Positions 1-13,004 of a DNA stretch of 64,000 bases are shown in pieces. The stretch is from Hoplostethus atlanticus (Eukaryota > Chordata > Actinopteri > Trachichthyiformes > Trachichthyidae): the NCBI GenBank assembly GCA_034670405.1, contig JAXDDX010000044.1, forward strand, positions 193,501 to 257,500. Reading direction: 5' to 3'. The notes below the pieces were generated by a model. It ran no database searches, was not told the origin of the DNA, and worked only from the letters and a program-made list of their open reading frames with translations. Position 1 is the stretch's first letter. Each line of letters starts with the position of its first letter. Made by a program: the position numbers and the translations under genes.

Positions 1-850
1 TCTGCCTCTGTTAGCATGGGTCGAACTTTGACAATATTGCGAAGATGATAAAACGCTGTTTTAGTGGTCTCCTTAATGTGCAACTCGAATGAGAGGGTAG
101 GGTCGAATTTTACCCCAAGGTTTTTAACGTATGGGCTCTGGGAGATTACACAACTATCAAAGTTGAGAGTAGTATTCTCAAATAAGTGTCTATGTCTAGC
201 TGGTCCCACAATCAGCATCTCAGTTTTGCTGCCATTAAGAAGTAGGAAGTTTAGGGACATCCAATATTTGACCTCTGATAGGCAGGCAATTTTTGGAATT
301 GGGTGTTATCGGTTGGTTTGACTGGTATGTAAATTTGGGTGTCATCGGCGTAGCAATGGAAGTTAATGCCAAATTTGCGAATGATGCCACCAAGTGGTAG
401 CATATAGATAGAGAATAGCAGTGGTCCTAGGACAGAGCCTTGTGGGACACCAAAGTCCATATTGCAACACTCTGAGGTCATGTTGTTGTAAAAGACGCAA
501 TGTGATCTATCAAGTAAATAAGACCTAAACCAAGAAAGGGCTGATCCCCGGATACCAATATAATGTTCAAGACGGTTCAGGAGTATCGTATGATCAATTG
601 TGTCGAAGGCTGCACTCAGGTCAAGTAGCAATAGTGCTGAGGTTAAGTTGGAGTCAATAACTAACAAAAGGTCATTGACCACTCTCGTGAGTGCAGTTTC
701 AGTCGAGTGAAAGGATCTAAAGCCAGATTGGAAGGGATCAAGTAGGTTATTTTTTGACAAAAAATCTGTAAGTTGACTGGCTACTGTTCATTCAAGTAAT
801 TTGGAGAGGAACGGCAGATAGCCTGGTAGGGGATTCAATGGAGTCTCCCA
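1..850 (-). mobile_element. L2/Rex1-like non-LTR retrotransposon fragment (reverse transcriptase, antisense)
   Basis: The minus strand between about 760 and 251 encodes the core of a LINE reverse transcriptase with the blocks [39 protein letters not shown] and the catalytic CYADDTQIY. After a frame change the same element continues through 250-1, reading VKNLGVKFDPTLSF and TAFYHLRNIVK, the usual C-terminal part of L2/Rex1-type polymerases. Upstream, 850-760 reads toward the finger region but contains a stop. The frameshift and stop show an inactive copy, and the element runs off the left edge of the window. The clade (L2 versus Rex1/Babar) cannot be settled by eye. Confidence 0.88.
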
Positions 851-879
851 CTTCATACTAAATCTAACTACCTGCTGTT

Positions 880-1350
880 AACAAATGCTGACATCACTTA
901 GAAATGTTGTTTTACCAAGGAAAGGAAGGTTATAATAAAATGACATTAGAATACAAACGCTCAATTGAGCTCACATTGCAGTAGCCATCCTTTTTGTTTA
1001 CCTTTGACTCATTGATCTAGTCCAGGCAATGACAAGCGGTTCAGTGTTGGCAGAGGCCAGGTGATTGGCCCCGCCCCCGGGCCCCACTAGTTTACAGGAC
1101 GTACAAGCTGACAAAACCTGAAGTTACAAACTGCTCCCCTGAGAAAACACTGACAGAAATCCCAGAATTCGTAGCTCTGAAAATGAAGCACTGAAATCTA
1201 ACGATGTCATTACATGTAATCATTAATTAGACTAGACCACAACGCACAACGCCGTGGATTTCACATGCACACACAGCAGGCAGCTTTGTAACCTAGCAAC
1301 CAGCATGGGAAAGTCAGGGTTTTATCGTCTAACCCATGCAGAGACGTGTT

Positions 1351-1403
<53 letters not shown>

Positions 1404-1552
1404 GTCCGAACCTGTCAACAAAGGGTTCAAAGGTTTTGATTCACACATACACAGTTATAGTAGTACAAAAGTGCAGTGAAATGTGTGGTGGCATGCTCTG
1501 AAACGCTATGCTAAGGTAGAAAAGGGGGCTAAACTAGCAGATATTTGGAGAG

Positions 1553-1605
<53 letters not shown>

Positions 1606-4600
1606 CATGATGGGAAGTATTCCAGTTGACATTACATTAACCCTTAATCTGTCACAGTAATGCAGGATGCCAAGGCCTTTCACTCTGTGTAGGCAGAATG
1701 GATATCTTCCTTTGCCTATCTCTGTATCACTAACCTTTCCTCGCTGTCTTTCGCCCCCTTTTCCGCTCACCTTTCTCGTCTCCTGCCGCCATCTCTTCCT
1801 ACACCCTCCTCCACCACACCCCCCTACCCCTTATTCTGGACACTTTTAATACAAAAGGACCACAACAACAGAGGTGACACTGGTACCAATTGGCTGTCAA
1901 TGACCCTTATTTGACCTCTGCAGTATTTGTCCTGCTTTGTTTTTTTCATGAACCCACCCCAACACACACTGTACATCTCTCTCTTTCTCTCTCTCTCGCT
2001 CTCGTTTTTGCCCTTGTGTCTCCCTCTGCCTCTCATGTACATCTTCAATCCTCTATTTGTTTCTCTTTCCTCCTCATTCATTCATCATTCTGTCTCTCTC
2101 TCTCTCTTTCTCTCTCGCCCATGGTCTCCTGGGTCCCTTGTCGCCCTGCTTCATCCCCCCAGATCAGGTGGATTAACTGTTCCCTGTCAGTTTTGTAGCA
2201 ACACGAGCCAGAAGACACATTAATAATATACTGAAACAATCAATAGAGATGTTGCCTGAAGGAAATATATTAAGTTTCAATCTCAGACAGAAGTGGGCAC
2301 GGCAGGTCTGCGCCGTCAGTTGTGACCACATGCTTCAGTCACTGTAATTCTGTTCTGTCATTATTTTGCTTTTCTTTCGTGCTGTTTTCAGAGTGCAACC
2401 CTTGAGTCAGTGTGCTGCTCTGTATCAATGTAGGCTACAGCTGAATGACTGACACTGCTGGACCCTCCGACCCTCAGTCTCATCGCCTGGTCAGCATTCC
2501 TCACTCCTACAGGGAGAACTACCTCTGCTCCTCAGCCCTCCCATCTTCCACTTGTCTTTGATTAGCTGACCTGCTGATCTGCCTCTATCCTGATCCCCAA
2601 AGTAATATTCAGATGATTATCTGGACACAACGCTGAGTGTGCGCTTGTGTGTGTGGCATGCGCACTGTATGTGCTGGGCAAGTTTAATGTGGAGTTAATC
2701 CTGGTGTGATTTCTTTTGGTTGGTTTACTATATGTTTGGCTGTCAGTACAGCGTCCTGTAAACCAGATTTAAAAAAGCTCCACGCAACATCTTTACATTG
2801 ACTTGAAATCCCATCCTGGTCTTCATACATCTCTCTCTCTCTCTGTCTAACTCTCCTCTTCTCTGTACATCTGTTTCTATCTCAATCCATATATTTCACA
2901 ATTTGTATCTCTCTCTTGCTTGCTCTCTGTCTGGGAATCATGTTTGGATGTGGCTGTGTTCTCTGCCCCCTCCTGCTCCACCATATGTTTTCTACCCAGG
3001 ATGCTTCACTGCAAGGGTCACTGAAGAGCAGAAAAGGTTATCTGGCACAGCCTCCTTTGGCAGCATCCATTCACCCTTTCACAAAACTAACTGAAAGTCG
3101 GCTCTGCGTCGTCCAACCACCCTAGCGCTACGCTCCTTTCTCCTCCCCTTCCTCCCTCTCCAGAAACCAATCACTAACCATTTCCCTCTATTTGTACCCC
3201 CTCAGCTTCTGCCATGTTTCTGTCATTTCAGCTGCCTAACCACACCACACTGATGCACCACCTCCTCCCCCGCCACCACCAGCATCACGGCTCCATCAGA
3301 TATCCAGAAGGGTGAGATCTTCAGCCCCTGGGAGCTTCACCCTATCGCTGGATACCTCTTGGAGTCTACGCCAAACCTATGCTCATGCTTATTTCTCATG
3401 CTGTTAATAAATGTTAATAATTGTAATCCTAGCCTCTCGTGATTGAACTGTATTTGAACTTGTTACCCCCCCAAACACACACACACACACACACCACCTC
3501 CCACTCCACTCCCGCAATCCAAATCCAGTGATTCATTTATTTCTCTTTCTCATTTACTCTCTTCTTAAACGCACCCATACACACAAACACAGAGAGTCTA
3601 AGTCACTATTTTTCAGTTTAAACTTTCTCATTCATCCCGTCTGCCAGCTCCGTAGAATCACTTCACCGGGAATACCATTTTAATCTGCTCTGTGTCATTT
3701 TAATCTAATCTATTTGCCAGCGCAGACAGATGCTTTGCTGTGGTAACTCCATCAAATGAGGACACGTGTACCCTGGCGTAGTAACTGACTAACTGCCTCT
3801 TTCACATTCATCACTATCCTCCAAGACCTTATCTCTCACTATACTGCCTCCTCAAAGAAACACACTTGTGCCAAACTTGATGCTGTGCAATCTTCTCCTC
3901 ACCATATCACTATCAGGGTGGAAAATGTCTAGATAATCATTATCTTCAGCAATTTTCTCATTTAGTGACAAGCCAAACATCAATGCTTTCACCAACCCTT
4001 CTATTTTCCTCTCTCGCTGCAGCTCTGCTCTCCAGCCTCCAACCTGCCGTATTGATTAGCTTTCTCTCGGCAGCGGAGCTCAGTGCCGAGGGGTCCAACC
4101 CTCCTTGTTAAAACTATTCTGGGATTATAACACCACAACACTCCCCTGAACTTCTCATGACAGCACGTGAAGTAGTGTTCCTAGTGGATCAAATCAATCA
4201 TCCACCAAACCATCAAATCTCATTTGCCCTGCAGCAGTAATTCATCGGAAAATGCAGAATGCCAGTTTGACAAAGGTTGAAATCAATTCTCCTCTTGGCC
4301 TTGATGATTGTAAGGAGAAAGCTTGAGTGGAAGTAATTCTGACTCACCTTTCTCTTGACCTGTGAACACCATTGTCTCTTGTGCTAATTTTCTATTGATT
4401 TGATCATAGGCACAACAAGGCCTGTATTGTATTGTAGAAGAGCGAGGCAACCGGACGGCCTTATATGTTATGTGTATGTTATGTGCTGAGCTATCAACAC
4501 TGAATAAAACAGATGATTTTACCACTCATAGTAAGAAACTAAGCTATATACCTCTTAATAGCTCACCATGACAGGAAAAACTGATGAAGCAGGATCAGTT

Positions 4601-4730
4601 TAAGTACTTTAAGTAATTAAGCAAGTAAAAAATGGCACACATAAGATATACGAATACAGCAAGAATATACAGACACATGCAGATATATGTACACAGTCAA
4701 GTGGGATATGGAATATACACAATATGCATG
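880..4730. other. Non-coding stretch with microsatellites; no gene recognised
   Basis: I see no exon I can support here. The stretch contains a (CA)n tract at about 1353-1401, a (GT)n tract at about 1554-1602, CT-rich patches near 1980-2115 and short C-rich segments. Open frames are short and follow the simple repeats. A segment near 3230-3310 ends in a plausible splice donor but encodes no family I recognise. Confidence 0.5.
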
Positions 4731-6142
4731 GTTTCAATGTGCACAAGCTCTGACCCGCCCCTCGCGTTGTGCTTCTTTTGTGTGGAGAAATGAGCTAACA
4801 GTTGTATGAAGCCAGCCCACCTCCAGAGACATCTCACCACAAAACATCGATGTGTTGTCGGTAAGCCACCAGGTTTTTAAGAGAAAACTTGCAGACTTCA
4901 AATCATCCCAAGAAGTGATGCGAAAAGCCTCCACAACATCAAAATCCGCCAAAGCACTCGTGGCTTATTGCTCGTAGCTAAAGCTAAAAAGCCTTTCACC
5001 ACAGCTGAAGCCTCCAGCCGCTGTTGTATTGGCTGAGACTATGCTGGATAAAACTTCAGCAAACTAAAAACTGTGCCTTTGTCAAATGATACAGTTAGCC
5101 GCAGAATAGATACAATGAGCACATCGTTGATCAAGTTGTGGTAAAACTTCGAACTCGCAAGAGTTTGGAAGGGAAAACAACTAGGGAGGACAATTTTATT
5201 GGTATTTATGCATTCTTCTGTGAAAAAGGTCTGGAAATCCTGCACCAGTATCTGCACTGACGCATCCTTGTCAATGGCAGCCCATGTGAAAGGGCTCTTA
5301 GTGCAAGTTAGAAAGAACCCAGATGTGCAGTAAAATCACTCCATCATACACAGGGAACGGTAATTAACCTCATTCAGTCAGGGCCACATACAACTGTTAC
5401 TACACACAGACGTGCACTGGCTCTCCTGAGGGGAAAATACTGAACAGGCTGTTTGAACAACGATCTGATGTGCACAGCTCTCTGTCAGATCACAGCTCTC
5501 CCCATGCTACCTTTCTTGAGGACACAGACCGGCATGCAACACTATCCTATCTTGCAGATAAATTCAGCAAACTGAACAAAGGGCAAAGGGCACTAACATC
5601 CTGAACCTGTATGGTGGTTTTCTCAAGCATGCAGAGCAGTTGGGGAATTTCACCTCCTTACCTCAGGTGGATGCTTTCCTCTCCAATGAGGGTGTGGAGA
5701 GATATCCAGCAACAGAAGCAAGCTTCCTGCCAGTCATCAGGAAAAAGTCTTGAATATATGAAGTTTGAGAGACTCAGACTCACACAGTTTTGTGAAGAAA
5801 GAACACCCTGAGCTGGGTAAGGAAGCTTTGGAGCAACTACGACCCAGATCAAAACAAAGCAAAGAAAGACACTATGTTTGGAAAAGAGTGTCGCAGTTGC
5901 CTCCCTGCCCCCCAGAATGACAAATGGGCTTGTGCATCCGTGAAGCACAAGCCCTTGTAAAAGTGACACATTTTTATTTAATGTTCATGTTTACACCGCC
6001 AGATAACATGCACATACATTATTTATGTTCATTTCCCGTTTTTTCCTCCCCAAAATGTTTCGTGCTGGTGAAGGGGGTATTCGGTTGAAAACATATCTCA
6101 GAGGGGGGTACACAAGTAAATAAAAGTTTGAGAACCACTGGC
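4730..6142 (+). mobile_element. Decayed hAT (Charlie/ZBED5-type) DNA transposon
   Basis: Translating the plus strand in shifting frames gives the pieces of a BED-finger hAT transposase in order: a zinc-finger remnant with CFFC and MKPAHLQRHLTTKH near 4770-4840, KKPFTTAEASSRC near 4990-5020, KTVPLSNDTVSRRI near 5070-5110, NHSIIHRE near 5335-5355, and a C-terminal piece with LADKFSKLNKGQ near 5550-5590. In-frame stops, frameshifts and a missing catalytic stretch show a dead copy. The right end, about 6130-6142, reads GAGAACCACTGG, the usual Charlie-type terminus, and is followed by CTCTAGAG, which fits the nTCTAGAn target preference of hAT elements. The left terminus was not found, so the start is approximate. 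Confidence 0.8.
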
Positions 6143-7095
6143 TCTAGAGTATATAGTGGATAAAAAAGGAATGTTCTTAAATAAACAGAGAGAGAGACCA
6201 GAGATTAGGTGCGAATCGAGGGAATGTATACCTACCATGGCCTCACATCTCTTTCTCCTCTCCTTTTTTTCTTTTATCCCTTGATCTATAACTGTACATC
6301 ATCCTGCAGCCTGCAGAGACACTCAACCTCTAGTCACCTTGACCAGACCCTGTAAAACCGGTGAATGCTCTGTGCTTGTGTGTTTGTGTGCCCATGTGTA
6401 TGTGTGTATATGCATATGTATGTGCAAGTATGTGTGTATGTGTGTGCATGTATATATGTGTATGTGTGTGTGCAACATATCTGTGCATGCGCGTGTATCT
6501 GGGCTGAGCATGTGAATGTCTGTGTTGGGTTTTTTCTGTAAACGCATTGCTGGACTGAGCAAGTTGGGTTGTCTGGGTTTGTTCGGAAGGAGGAATGTTG
6601 TCTGACCTATTATCAGCCACCGAACACAAAGGTGAAACACGTCGTATAGATCCCTCTATTACTGTATCACCACTTCTCTCTCTTTAAACCAAGGTCTAGC
6701 CTGTTGGGTCTTCTTTAGTGTGTGTGTGTGTCAGAGATGAAGTGGAGCACCTAAACCCAGTTTACCCACCTAGATTCATAGATATCATAGTATATATATA
6801 TAGTATAGTATATTATCAAACTGATGTAAGGGAAAAAGCATATCCATTTTATCCATGTGTATACATGTGTATGTATGTCTGTGCACGCATGCCTGTGTCA
6901 GAGGTATAGTGGGATTAAAGATGGATTAATGTTAATTCTAATAAAATAGAGATCCTATCTTCCCATTCCACTGGTAATCCCTGACCTTCCTAATCCCCAC
7001 TGCTGCTGAAGAACCCAGGGGCCACAGTGGGATCCAGCAAGGCATCCACAACTCTTCATCTATTTCTCTCTCTGATGCTATCCTCCATGTCTCTG

Positions 7096-7138
<43 letters not shown>

Positions 7139-7580
7139 TTTCTCTTCTTCATCTCTTCACTCTCTTTCTCCTTCATCTTTTCTACCATGTTCTACCCATC
7201 AATAGCTGTCTCATCCCCCATTTTCTCTTGTTTATTCTTTTCCCAAATCCCTTTCCATCTCAACCCCCCCCCCCCACCACCACCACACACACACACGCAC
7301 ACGCACACGCACACATACACTTCACCTCACCATACACCACTTGGGTCCAGAGTTCACAAGATTATGCCTTTTGGTCTTCCAGCCAACTGCCATCTGGGAG
7401 CTGTATGCCATGATTTATTAAAGACATCACCACTGAGTTCTGTGAACATATCGGTCTCAAAAAATATTTCATGTTCTAAAAAATATTAAAATGTAAAGGA
7501 ACAGTGACATCTGGTTTCATATGAAGACTAACTATTGTAAACTGCCTCAAAAACAGTAGGTAGTTTAAGTCACAAGTTTA
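6143..7580. other. Low-complexity non-coding stretch
   Basis: This stretch carries degenerate TG-rich sequence (about 6370-6490), an AT microsatellite near 6785-6815, a (CT)n tract near 7100-7135 and a C-run with CA repeats near 7265-7320. Open frames are repeat translations. No gene is supported. Confidence 0.5.
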
Positions 7581-7653
7581 AGAAACAGAGGTTCAATTCC
7601 CAATGCTATTGAAATCTCCTTTCAATAGCATTGGGAATTGAACCTCTGTTTCT
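7581..7653. repeat. Perfect 34-bp inverted repeat with 5-nt loop
   Basis: Bases 7581-7614 are the exact reverse complement of 7620-7653, separated by TCTCC. The arms contain GGTTCAATTCC, which resembles a tRNA B box, but no tRNA can be built around it. Perfect pairing over 34 bp suggests a recent origin. Confidence 0.93.
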
Positions 7654-8417
7654 CTGCGTATTTTTAATAAATTCAGAATTTTAAAAAAAGAAATAATTTG
7701 AAGATGTGAAATTTATGTCTAATATAATGTATATACAAAGAGACAATGCTTAAATTATTTTTTACTAGATGGTACTACACATTAATATAAAGTAAAGAAC
7801 TACTTTTTCATTTAGAGAACTGATATTTCAGTTAATATGTTATGTTATGTTGAGAATCAGTTTTGAAGTGGTTCTGCAGAGATCGGGATGAAAGACAGAG
7901 AACAGAAGCACCTCTCACTGTAAGCATTCTCTAATGGTTTAATGTTTGAACAAAAAAGCAGCAAAACAAAAAAACAGCTGGAATCCCCAAACCAAAAATC
8001 TCTGATGAAGAAAAACCAATATTGTTTTAAAGTACCCCTGATTATCAAAAGTGTACCCACGCTCTACCGGCACTCTCCTCTTTGTCTGTACGGTTTTTGA
8101 AGAGTGTGTCATTTTTTGTCCCTATCAAACCTGTCAAAGGGGCATTCTGGGACAAGGATGAGCTCACTAAACCAGTCTGTTTACTCAGGATAGGCATGGC
8201 AGTGATGGATGTCAGGCATAGATTGGTTGGTGCATGAGATTTCTATCACCCTTCACTGTCACATAACTGATTCATATCTTTCTCAAAGAAATACTTCAGA
8301 TTAAAATGTGGTTCCCTTTTCCACCTTTAGTTTCCACCTTTAGCTAACTGGAGTCAAACATATGTGACCGGCGTGTAGGAGCAGGTAGTAGTAAGTTTAT
8401 AATTTGGAGCGACAACG

Positions 8418-8481
8418 CCACCTTGAAGATGTTAACTCAAGGAATTATTATAGATTCCTTGAGTTAACATCTTCAAGGTGG
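8418..8481. repeat. Perfect 28-bp inverted repeat with 8-nt loop
   Basis: Bases 8418-8445 are the exact reverse complement of 8454-8481, around the loop TATTATAG. It lies about 800 bp from a similar, sequence-unrelated hairpin at 7581-7653. No terminal target duplication was recognised. Confidence 0.92.
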
Positions 8482-8605
8482 GTTCCCCTCATTAAGAAAT
8501 GCACAGGTAAGTCAATGAGGAGCTGAGACGTGAATTTTCAACAAAGTAATTTGCACATTTATTATAAAAGACAGAGGGAATAATAATAGTTCTTGCTAAA
8601 AGACA

Positions 8606-8702
8606 ACACATTTATTGGTTTCCTAAAAACAGACTAAAACACATTTATTGGTTTCCTAAAAACAGACTAAAACACATTTATTGGTTTCCTAAAAACAGAC
8701 TA
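8606..8702. repeat. Three tandem copies of a 33-bp unit
   Basis: The unit begins ACACATTTATTGG and recurs at 8606, 8639 and 8672 with no visible substitutions. This is a young local triplication in non-coding DNA. Confidence 0.9.
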
Positions 8703-10225
8703 ATAAAAATGGCTACTGACTACCACAAACAGAACCAGTATTCGGTTAGACTAGGCCAGTGGACAACGACCAATTGCAGAGAGGTAGGCTGAATACCTAG
8801 GTGGCTAGGCCACTCACCTTCCACGCACGTGGTGCCCAAGATCACACACACACACACACCGCAAGATTAAGGGAGGCGTTCACCCCGTGAGGGAAGCGTA
8901 TTACCACTACAGATAACAGTCGTGACGTGAAGGTGAGGGCAGGCCAACCACCACCACCACCAGTACCCTCCTAAGCAGGCTGGTGCGCACAGCTAGGCCT
9001 CGAAACAAACACACTTCAAAACATACATTTCACTGGTGTGGGGAGTACAGTACCCAACCTATAACCACCCTCAACACAAAAGAAAGAGAAAACAATAACC
9101 TAAACAAAGCAGCAGTAGGGTCTGTTAGGGGAGGTTTGCAGGGGGTAGATTGTCACGCAGAAGGACCTCATCTATGCCTCTACAATGGAGTTAAGACCAT
9201 GCCCAGAGAAATACCACGCGAACCTGGATACCAGCTACCTTGCCACAGGGAGGAGTCATGCACAGCCAGAGAGCATAGCCCTATCCACCGCTTATATACC
9301 CTAAATCCTAATTGGGAAAACCTGTGGATGGGAGTGGCTGTGGAGAGGCCCACCCCCTGCTGTGCCATTCCAGCTGGCTACACATAGATCACCCAATTTT
9401 AGCCACAACTACAGTCGTTTCCAGTTGGTTTCAGAATTGATTCAAAAGACATTTAACTTTTTCAGTATATTTTAAAACATTAGAAAACAGTAGGACTCTA
9501 GTAGTTAAGATAGCATATGGTGACTGTCAGGGGAAAACCTCCTCAACTTGTCCAATGTCAAATGAGAAATACAGCCTTGTTTTTGGCATGGCCACCATGT
9601 AGATGAAAGGACTTCAGAAACCCAAGCATTGTATAGTTTATAGAGGAGCATGTCATTTTTCAATTGAAGTTAAAATATGAAAATCACCAAGTTGGAGTAA
9701 TGAGGTTTTCACATGACGACAACGATGTTTATCCAAAAGTAGGGTTGAGGGTTAGGGTGCAATGGTATTTCTGTCCATGCCTCTTCACCTTCAATCATGT
9801 TTCCAGCCTGTTCTCATATCAAGTTAGTAGTTTTAGTTACAAAAAGTAAGGCACCTACATTTCTTTGACGTAGAAATAGTCTGGTGGAAAGTCACCTCCC
9901 TTCAACTCTGGTGACCTGGGTTTGAATCCTGACTGATAGTCTTCATTTTCAGCATTTTTCTTATTAACTTTAAACTTAGCCCTAACCTTAACCAAAGTAG
10001 TTTAGGTATATTATGAATGACTGTAGGTTAAGGGCTGTAGATACATTGCACCATTCTTACAACATATGAAGGTACAACTTAAACATCTGCAAAATATCAG
10101 TGCTGAAGCAAAAACTTGATTCATTAGTCTCCAGTACATAGACCTTGCTCTACAATCTGATTTAGTGATGAATGAAAAATGTACATAACAGAAGGTATTG
10201 GCAGGAGTTTAAAGCACTCCTTTTC
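8703..10225. other. Unassigned, probably repeat-derived stretch
   Basis: An open frame of 134 codons at 8983-9387 (+) matches no family I know and has unremarkable composition. The CCACCA-rich stretch around 8940-8970 and a CCCTAACCTTAACC segment near 9980 look like fish interspersed repeat sequence. I see no supported gene. Confidence 0.4.
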
Positions 10226-13004
10226 TTATTCCTTCTTCTCCTCATGATCAAAGCTGATGTTAGAGCCTGTTCCATATCCGGACTTTGCAGAATGTATTCC
10301 TTTCAGCCATGAGGCCACGTTTTGCCGAGATCTCAGCAACTCATCACTACCTTGCCCTGAGATCACACTTGCATCTATGGTGAAAAAAAACCCAACCAAA
10401 CCAGATTGTTTAAACAACAGAAAACTGAAGAAATAATTGGTTTGACTATACGTCTTGGATTTATATTCACCTTCAAATGCAAGATTGCGGAACTTCATCC
10501 AAAACGTTTGTTCCATGACTGCCTCTCGTCTGCACCACTCCCTCTCCAGCAGTCCCAGCCACCTGACTCGATGTTCGGATCGGCGATCTTCACTTTCTGC
10601 TTCCAGACAAAACATCTTATCCTGGTCATGTCTGTGCTCAGTTTGCTCCTCCCCTCCTTCGAACACCTCTGACACCGGCTCATGTTCACTCACTGTGCAG
10701 GAAATACAAAAACAGCCAACCAACTGATTCAACCAAGCAAAGAATTTAATACACTATCCAGAGTGGTAGCTGTGAGCGTTACGTATAAAATCTTGATGTG
10801 TATCTAGTAATATCACTGAGTACTCACTGAATGGTGGTTCGTTCAAACTATGATTACCCTTACGGATTTGACGCATTTCCCAGTTTCTGTGGTCCCATTC
10901 AATAATAAGTTGCTCTGAGATCTCCTTGGTTGCGCACTCATCTCTGTTGTCTACAGTTGCTTTGTCATCGCTGTTTTCCTCAGGTTGGGCATCATCTTCT
11001 ACGCTAGGCTCAACGTTTAGGTAAAAAGAGCTGTTCCCTGCCACCATCTCCTCCATCTTCTCCAATAACTCCATGACCTGAGTAACATCAGGTCCAATAT
11101 TGTCAAGGACGTGGTACCTGTTTTCACATTTCTTGATAAGCCAATGGAGAGGCTTTCCTTCACTCTCAATGTGATGCTCAATAGTTTTGTCCCCCAAACC
11201 GTCCCCATTTGTAAACAGCACAATTACATGCCTCCACGCTCTCTCTCCTAGTAGCCTCATGTTGCCTTCTGTGACTTTCCTCTGTTCCTCGGTGAATGAT
11301 GTGTCAACTGGCAACATGAGCAAAATGACATTTGGTGATGGTGAGCACAGAGACACCCCTTTCAAAATCTCTGACTTCACCGATGAAGGAGTAAACATCA
11401 CTGGGAAGAACTTCCACCATCCAGGAGTGTCCACGATGATGACCTGCCGTCCAGCCGCCTCGCCACTTTGCTTTAAGGCGTTCAATGTTCTGCCACCAGA
11501 CTGAAAGACCTCAGCACTCAAGATATTGTTTCCAGTGACACTCTTCCCAGATGACACCCATCCAAGCATCAAGATCCTCAGCTGGGGTGTCTCTTCTGTG
11601 TCATGAGACAGCAGATAGATATTTACCACATCTATTCATTTTAACCACACATTTATGCTAGCCCCCAATCAAAGCCAAACAAAGTGAACTGACCTGTTAT
11701 GAGAGCTCTCAGCTTTTTCCTCTGCATTTGCGATCTCAGACGTAGCTCCTCAGCCTTCTCTTCCACTTCCCTCCTCCTCCCCTCAATGCTCTGCAACAAC
11801 TTGCTCTCAATTTCATAATGGCAGCAATTGTTTCCTGCCACCATGGCGTCGATCTTCTCAAACAGCTCTTTGACCTGAACAGCATTGTCCGCACCGTCAT
11901 CACAGAGGACGTGATATCTGTTGCCACATGCCTTAACAAGTGACTGAAGTGGCTTCCCTTCCCTCATGATGTAATCTTCGATAGTTTTGTGGCCAAGATC
12001 GCCTCTGTAGGTGAAGAGCACTATAGTGTGATCCCAAACCTTTTCGCCATAAAGATGTTGCAAGTGCTCCTGTGTTGACTTCATGTGTACCTCTTTGTAT
12101 GACAGATCAGCATTAACCACCAGGATAAAAGCATGTGGTCCAGGCGGACACAGAGAGACACTGAGGATCATTTCTGTCTTGAAGAGATCTGGTGTATCGC
12201 AGATGCAATATCCCCTCAACCACCCAGGAGCTTTCACCAGTGTGACTCTTCTACCGCACACTTCTCCCTCACTCTTTTCACAATGGCACGATATCACTCG
12301 TAGCTGAAATGCCTCTCTACCCAGGATGATGTTTCCAACTAGATATTTCCATGACCCTCTTGGTCCCAGTAGCACTGCATTCAGCTCTGACAGAAAGAAA
12401 AAGAGAGAGTGAGACAGAAGTTAGCGAGAAGACAAATTGATAGCGAGAGAGAAAGACTGAAAGAGAGTAGGCTCTTGTTGGCGCAGTGCTACCACTGCTG
12501 CCTCACAGCAAGAAGGTTCTGGGTTTGATTCCTGTCTGGGGAGCTATTGACTCTGGGGTGCCCAGGTTGGTTATCTCCTGGGCCTTTCTGTGTGGAGTTT
12601 GCATGTTCTCCTCTTCCAAAAATAAGAACCCCAATTGACAAAAAACATGCAAAGAAGATCGCCTGTCCCGTCCCTGACCACAACATGGACTCAACACCTG
12701 GAGCCATTGGTCCCCAGGCACCACAGAGGGCTGCCCACTGCTCCTGGCTGCCCCTGGTGGGGCAGTGTACAACAGGATGGATCAAAAGCAGAGGACAAAT
12801 TTCCGCAGTCACCCTCCCTGCATGCGTGTGTGTGCTTGGCGGCCACCACCGACTGCATGCTGTGTGTGTGTGTGTGTGTGACATAAAAATGTGTGGACTA
12901 ATAAAGTGGGTTCTTCTTCTTCTTCTATACAATATAGCATCTTTTATTACAAAAAATGAAAGGTACTTCATGGACTTACCTTTTGCTGATGTAGTTTTCT
13001 CCAT
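10226..13004 (-). CDS. GIMAP-type protein with two AIG1 GTPase domains (618 codons, 5 exons)
   Basis: Exons on the minus strand are 13004-12980, 12386-11694, 11595-10828, 10692-10471 and 10374-10226 (stop TAA). Every junction is phase 1 with GT-AG ends, giving 618 aa. Exon 2 holds AIG1 domain 1 (about residues 9-205). Its P-loop reads GPRGSWKY at 16-23 instead of GxxxxGK[ST], and its G3 box reads KAPGW instead of DTPGW, so it should not bind GTP normally. Exon 3 holds domain 2 with an intact P-loop GWVSSGKS (251-258) and DTPGW (295-299), plus the family's LFTNGD block. Exons 4-5 are a charged tail without a membrane segment. GIMAPs are septin-related GTPases of immune cells and endomembranes. 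GIMAP8 has three AIG1 domains, so this is a two-domain GIMAP8-like form. The short first exon is inferred from phase and a GTAAGT donor. Confidence 0.82.
12476..12926 (+). mobile_element. tRNA-derived fish SINE in GIMAP intron 1
   Basis: The head reads GCGCAGTGCT..CACTGCTGCCTCACAGCA and is followed by a B-box-like GGGTTTGATTCC near 12521-12532, as in tRNA-derived SINEs of fish. The body includes the characteristic TTTCTGTGTGGAGTTTGCATG segment, and the 3' end is a short (TTC)n tail. An internal (GT)n expansion lies near 12860-12880. It is antisense to the host gene. Boundaries are approximate and the family name is not assigned. Confidence 0.75.

Noticed and set aside
3230-3310. A His-rich exon-like segment with AG and GT flanks
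   Set aside because: Frame ends quickly, the sequence resembles no protein I know, and no neighbouring exon could be found.
7581-7653. A tRNA gene suggested by the B-box-like GGTTCAATTCC
   Set aside because: No A box, acceptor stem or anticodon arm can be formed. The motif is just part of a long perfect hairpin.
8983-9387. A 134-codon open frame on the plus strand
   Set aside because: No recognisable domain, no splice or start context, and it sits in repeat-like DNA. I could not support it as a gene.
11694-12386. Treating the first AIG1 exon as a separate GIMAP pseudogene
   Set aside because: Its donor and the next acceptor are both phase 1 and the combined frame is open, so a two-domain gene explains the data better.
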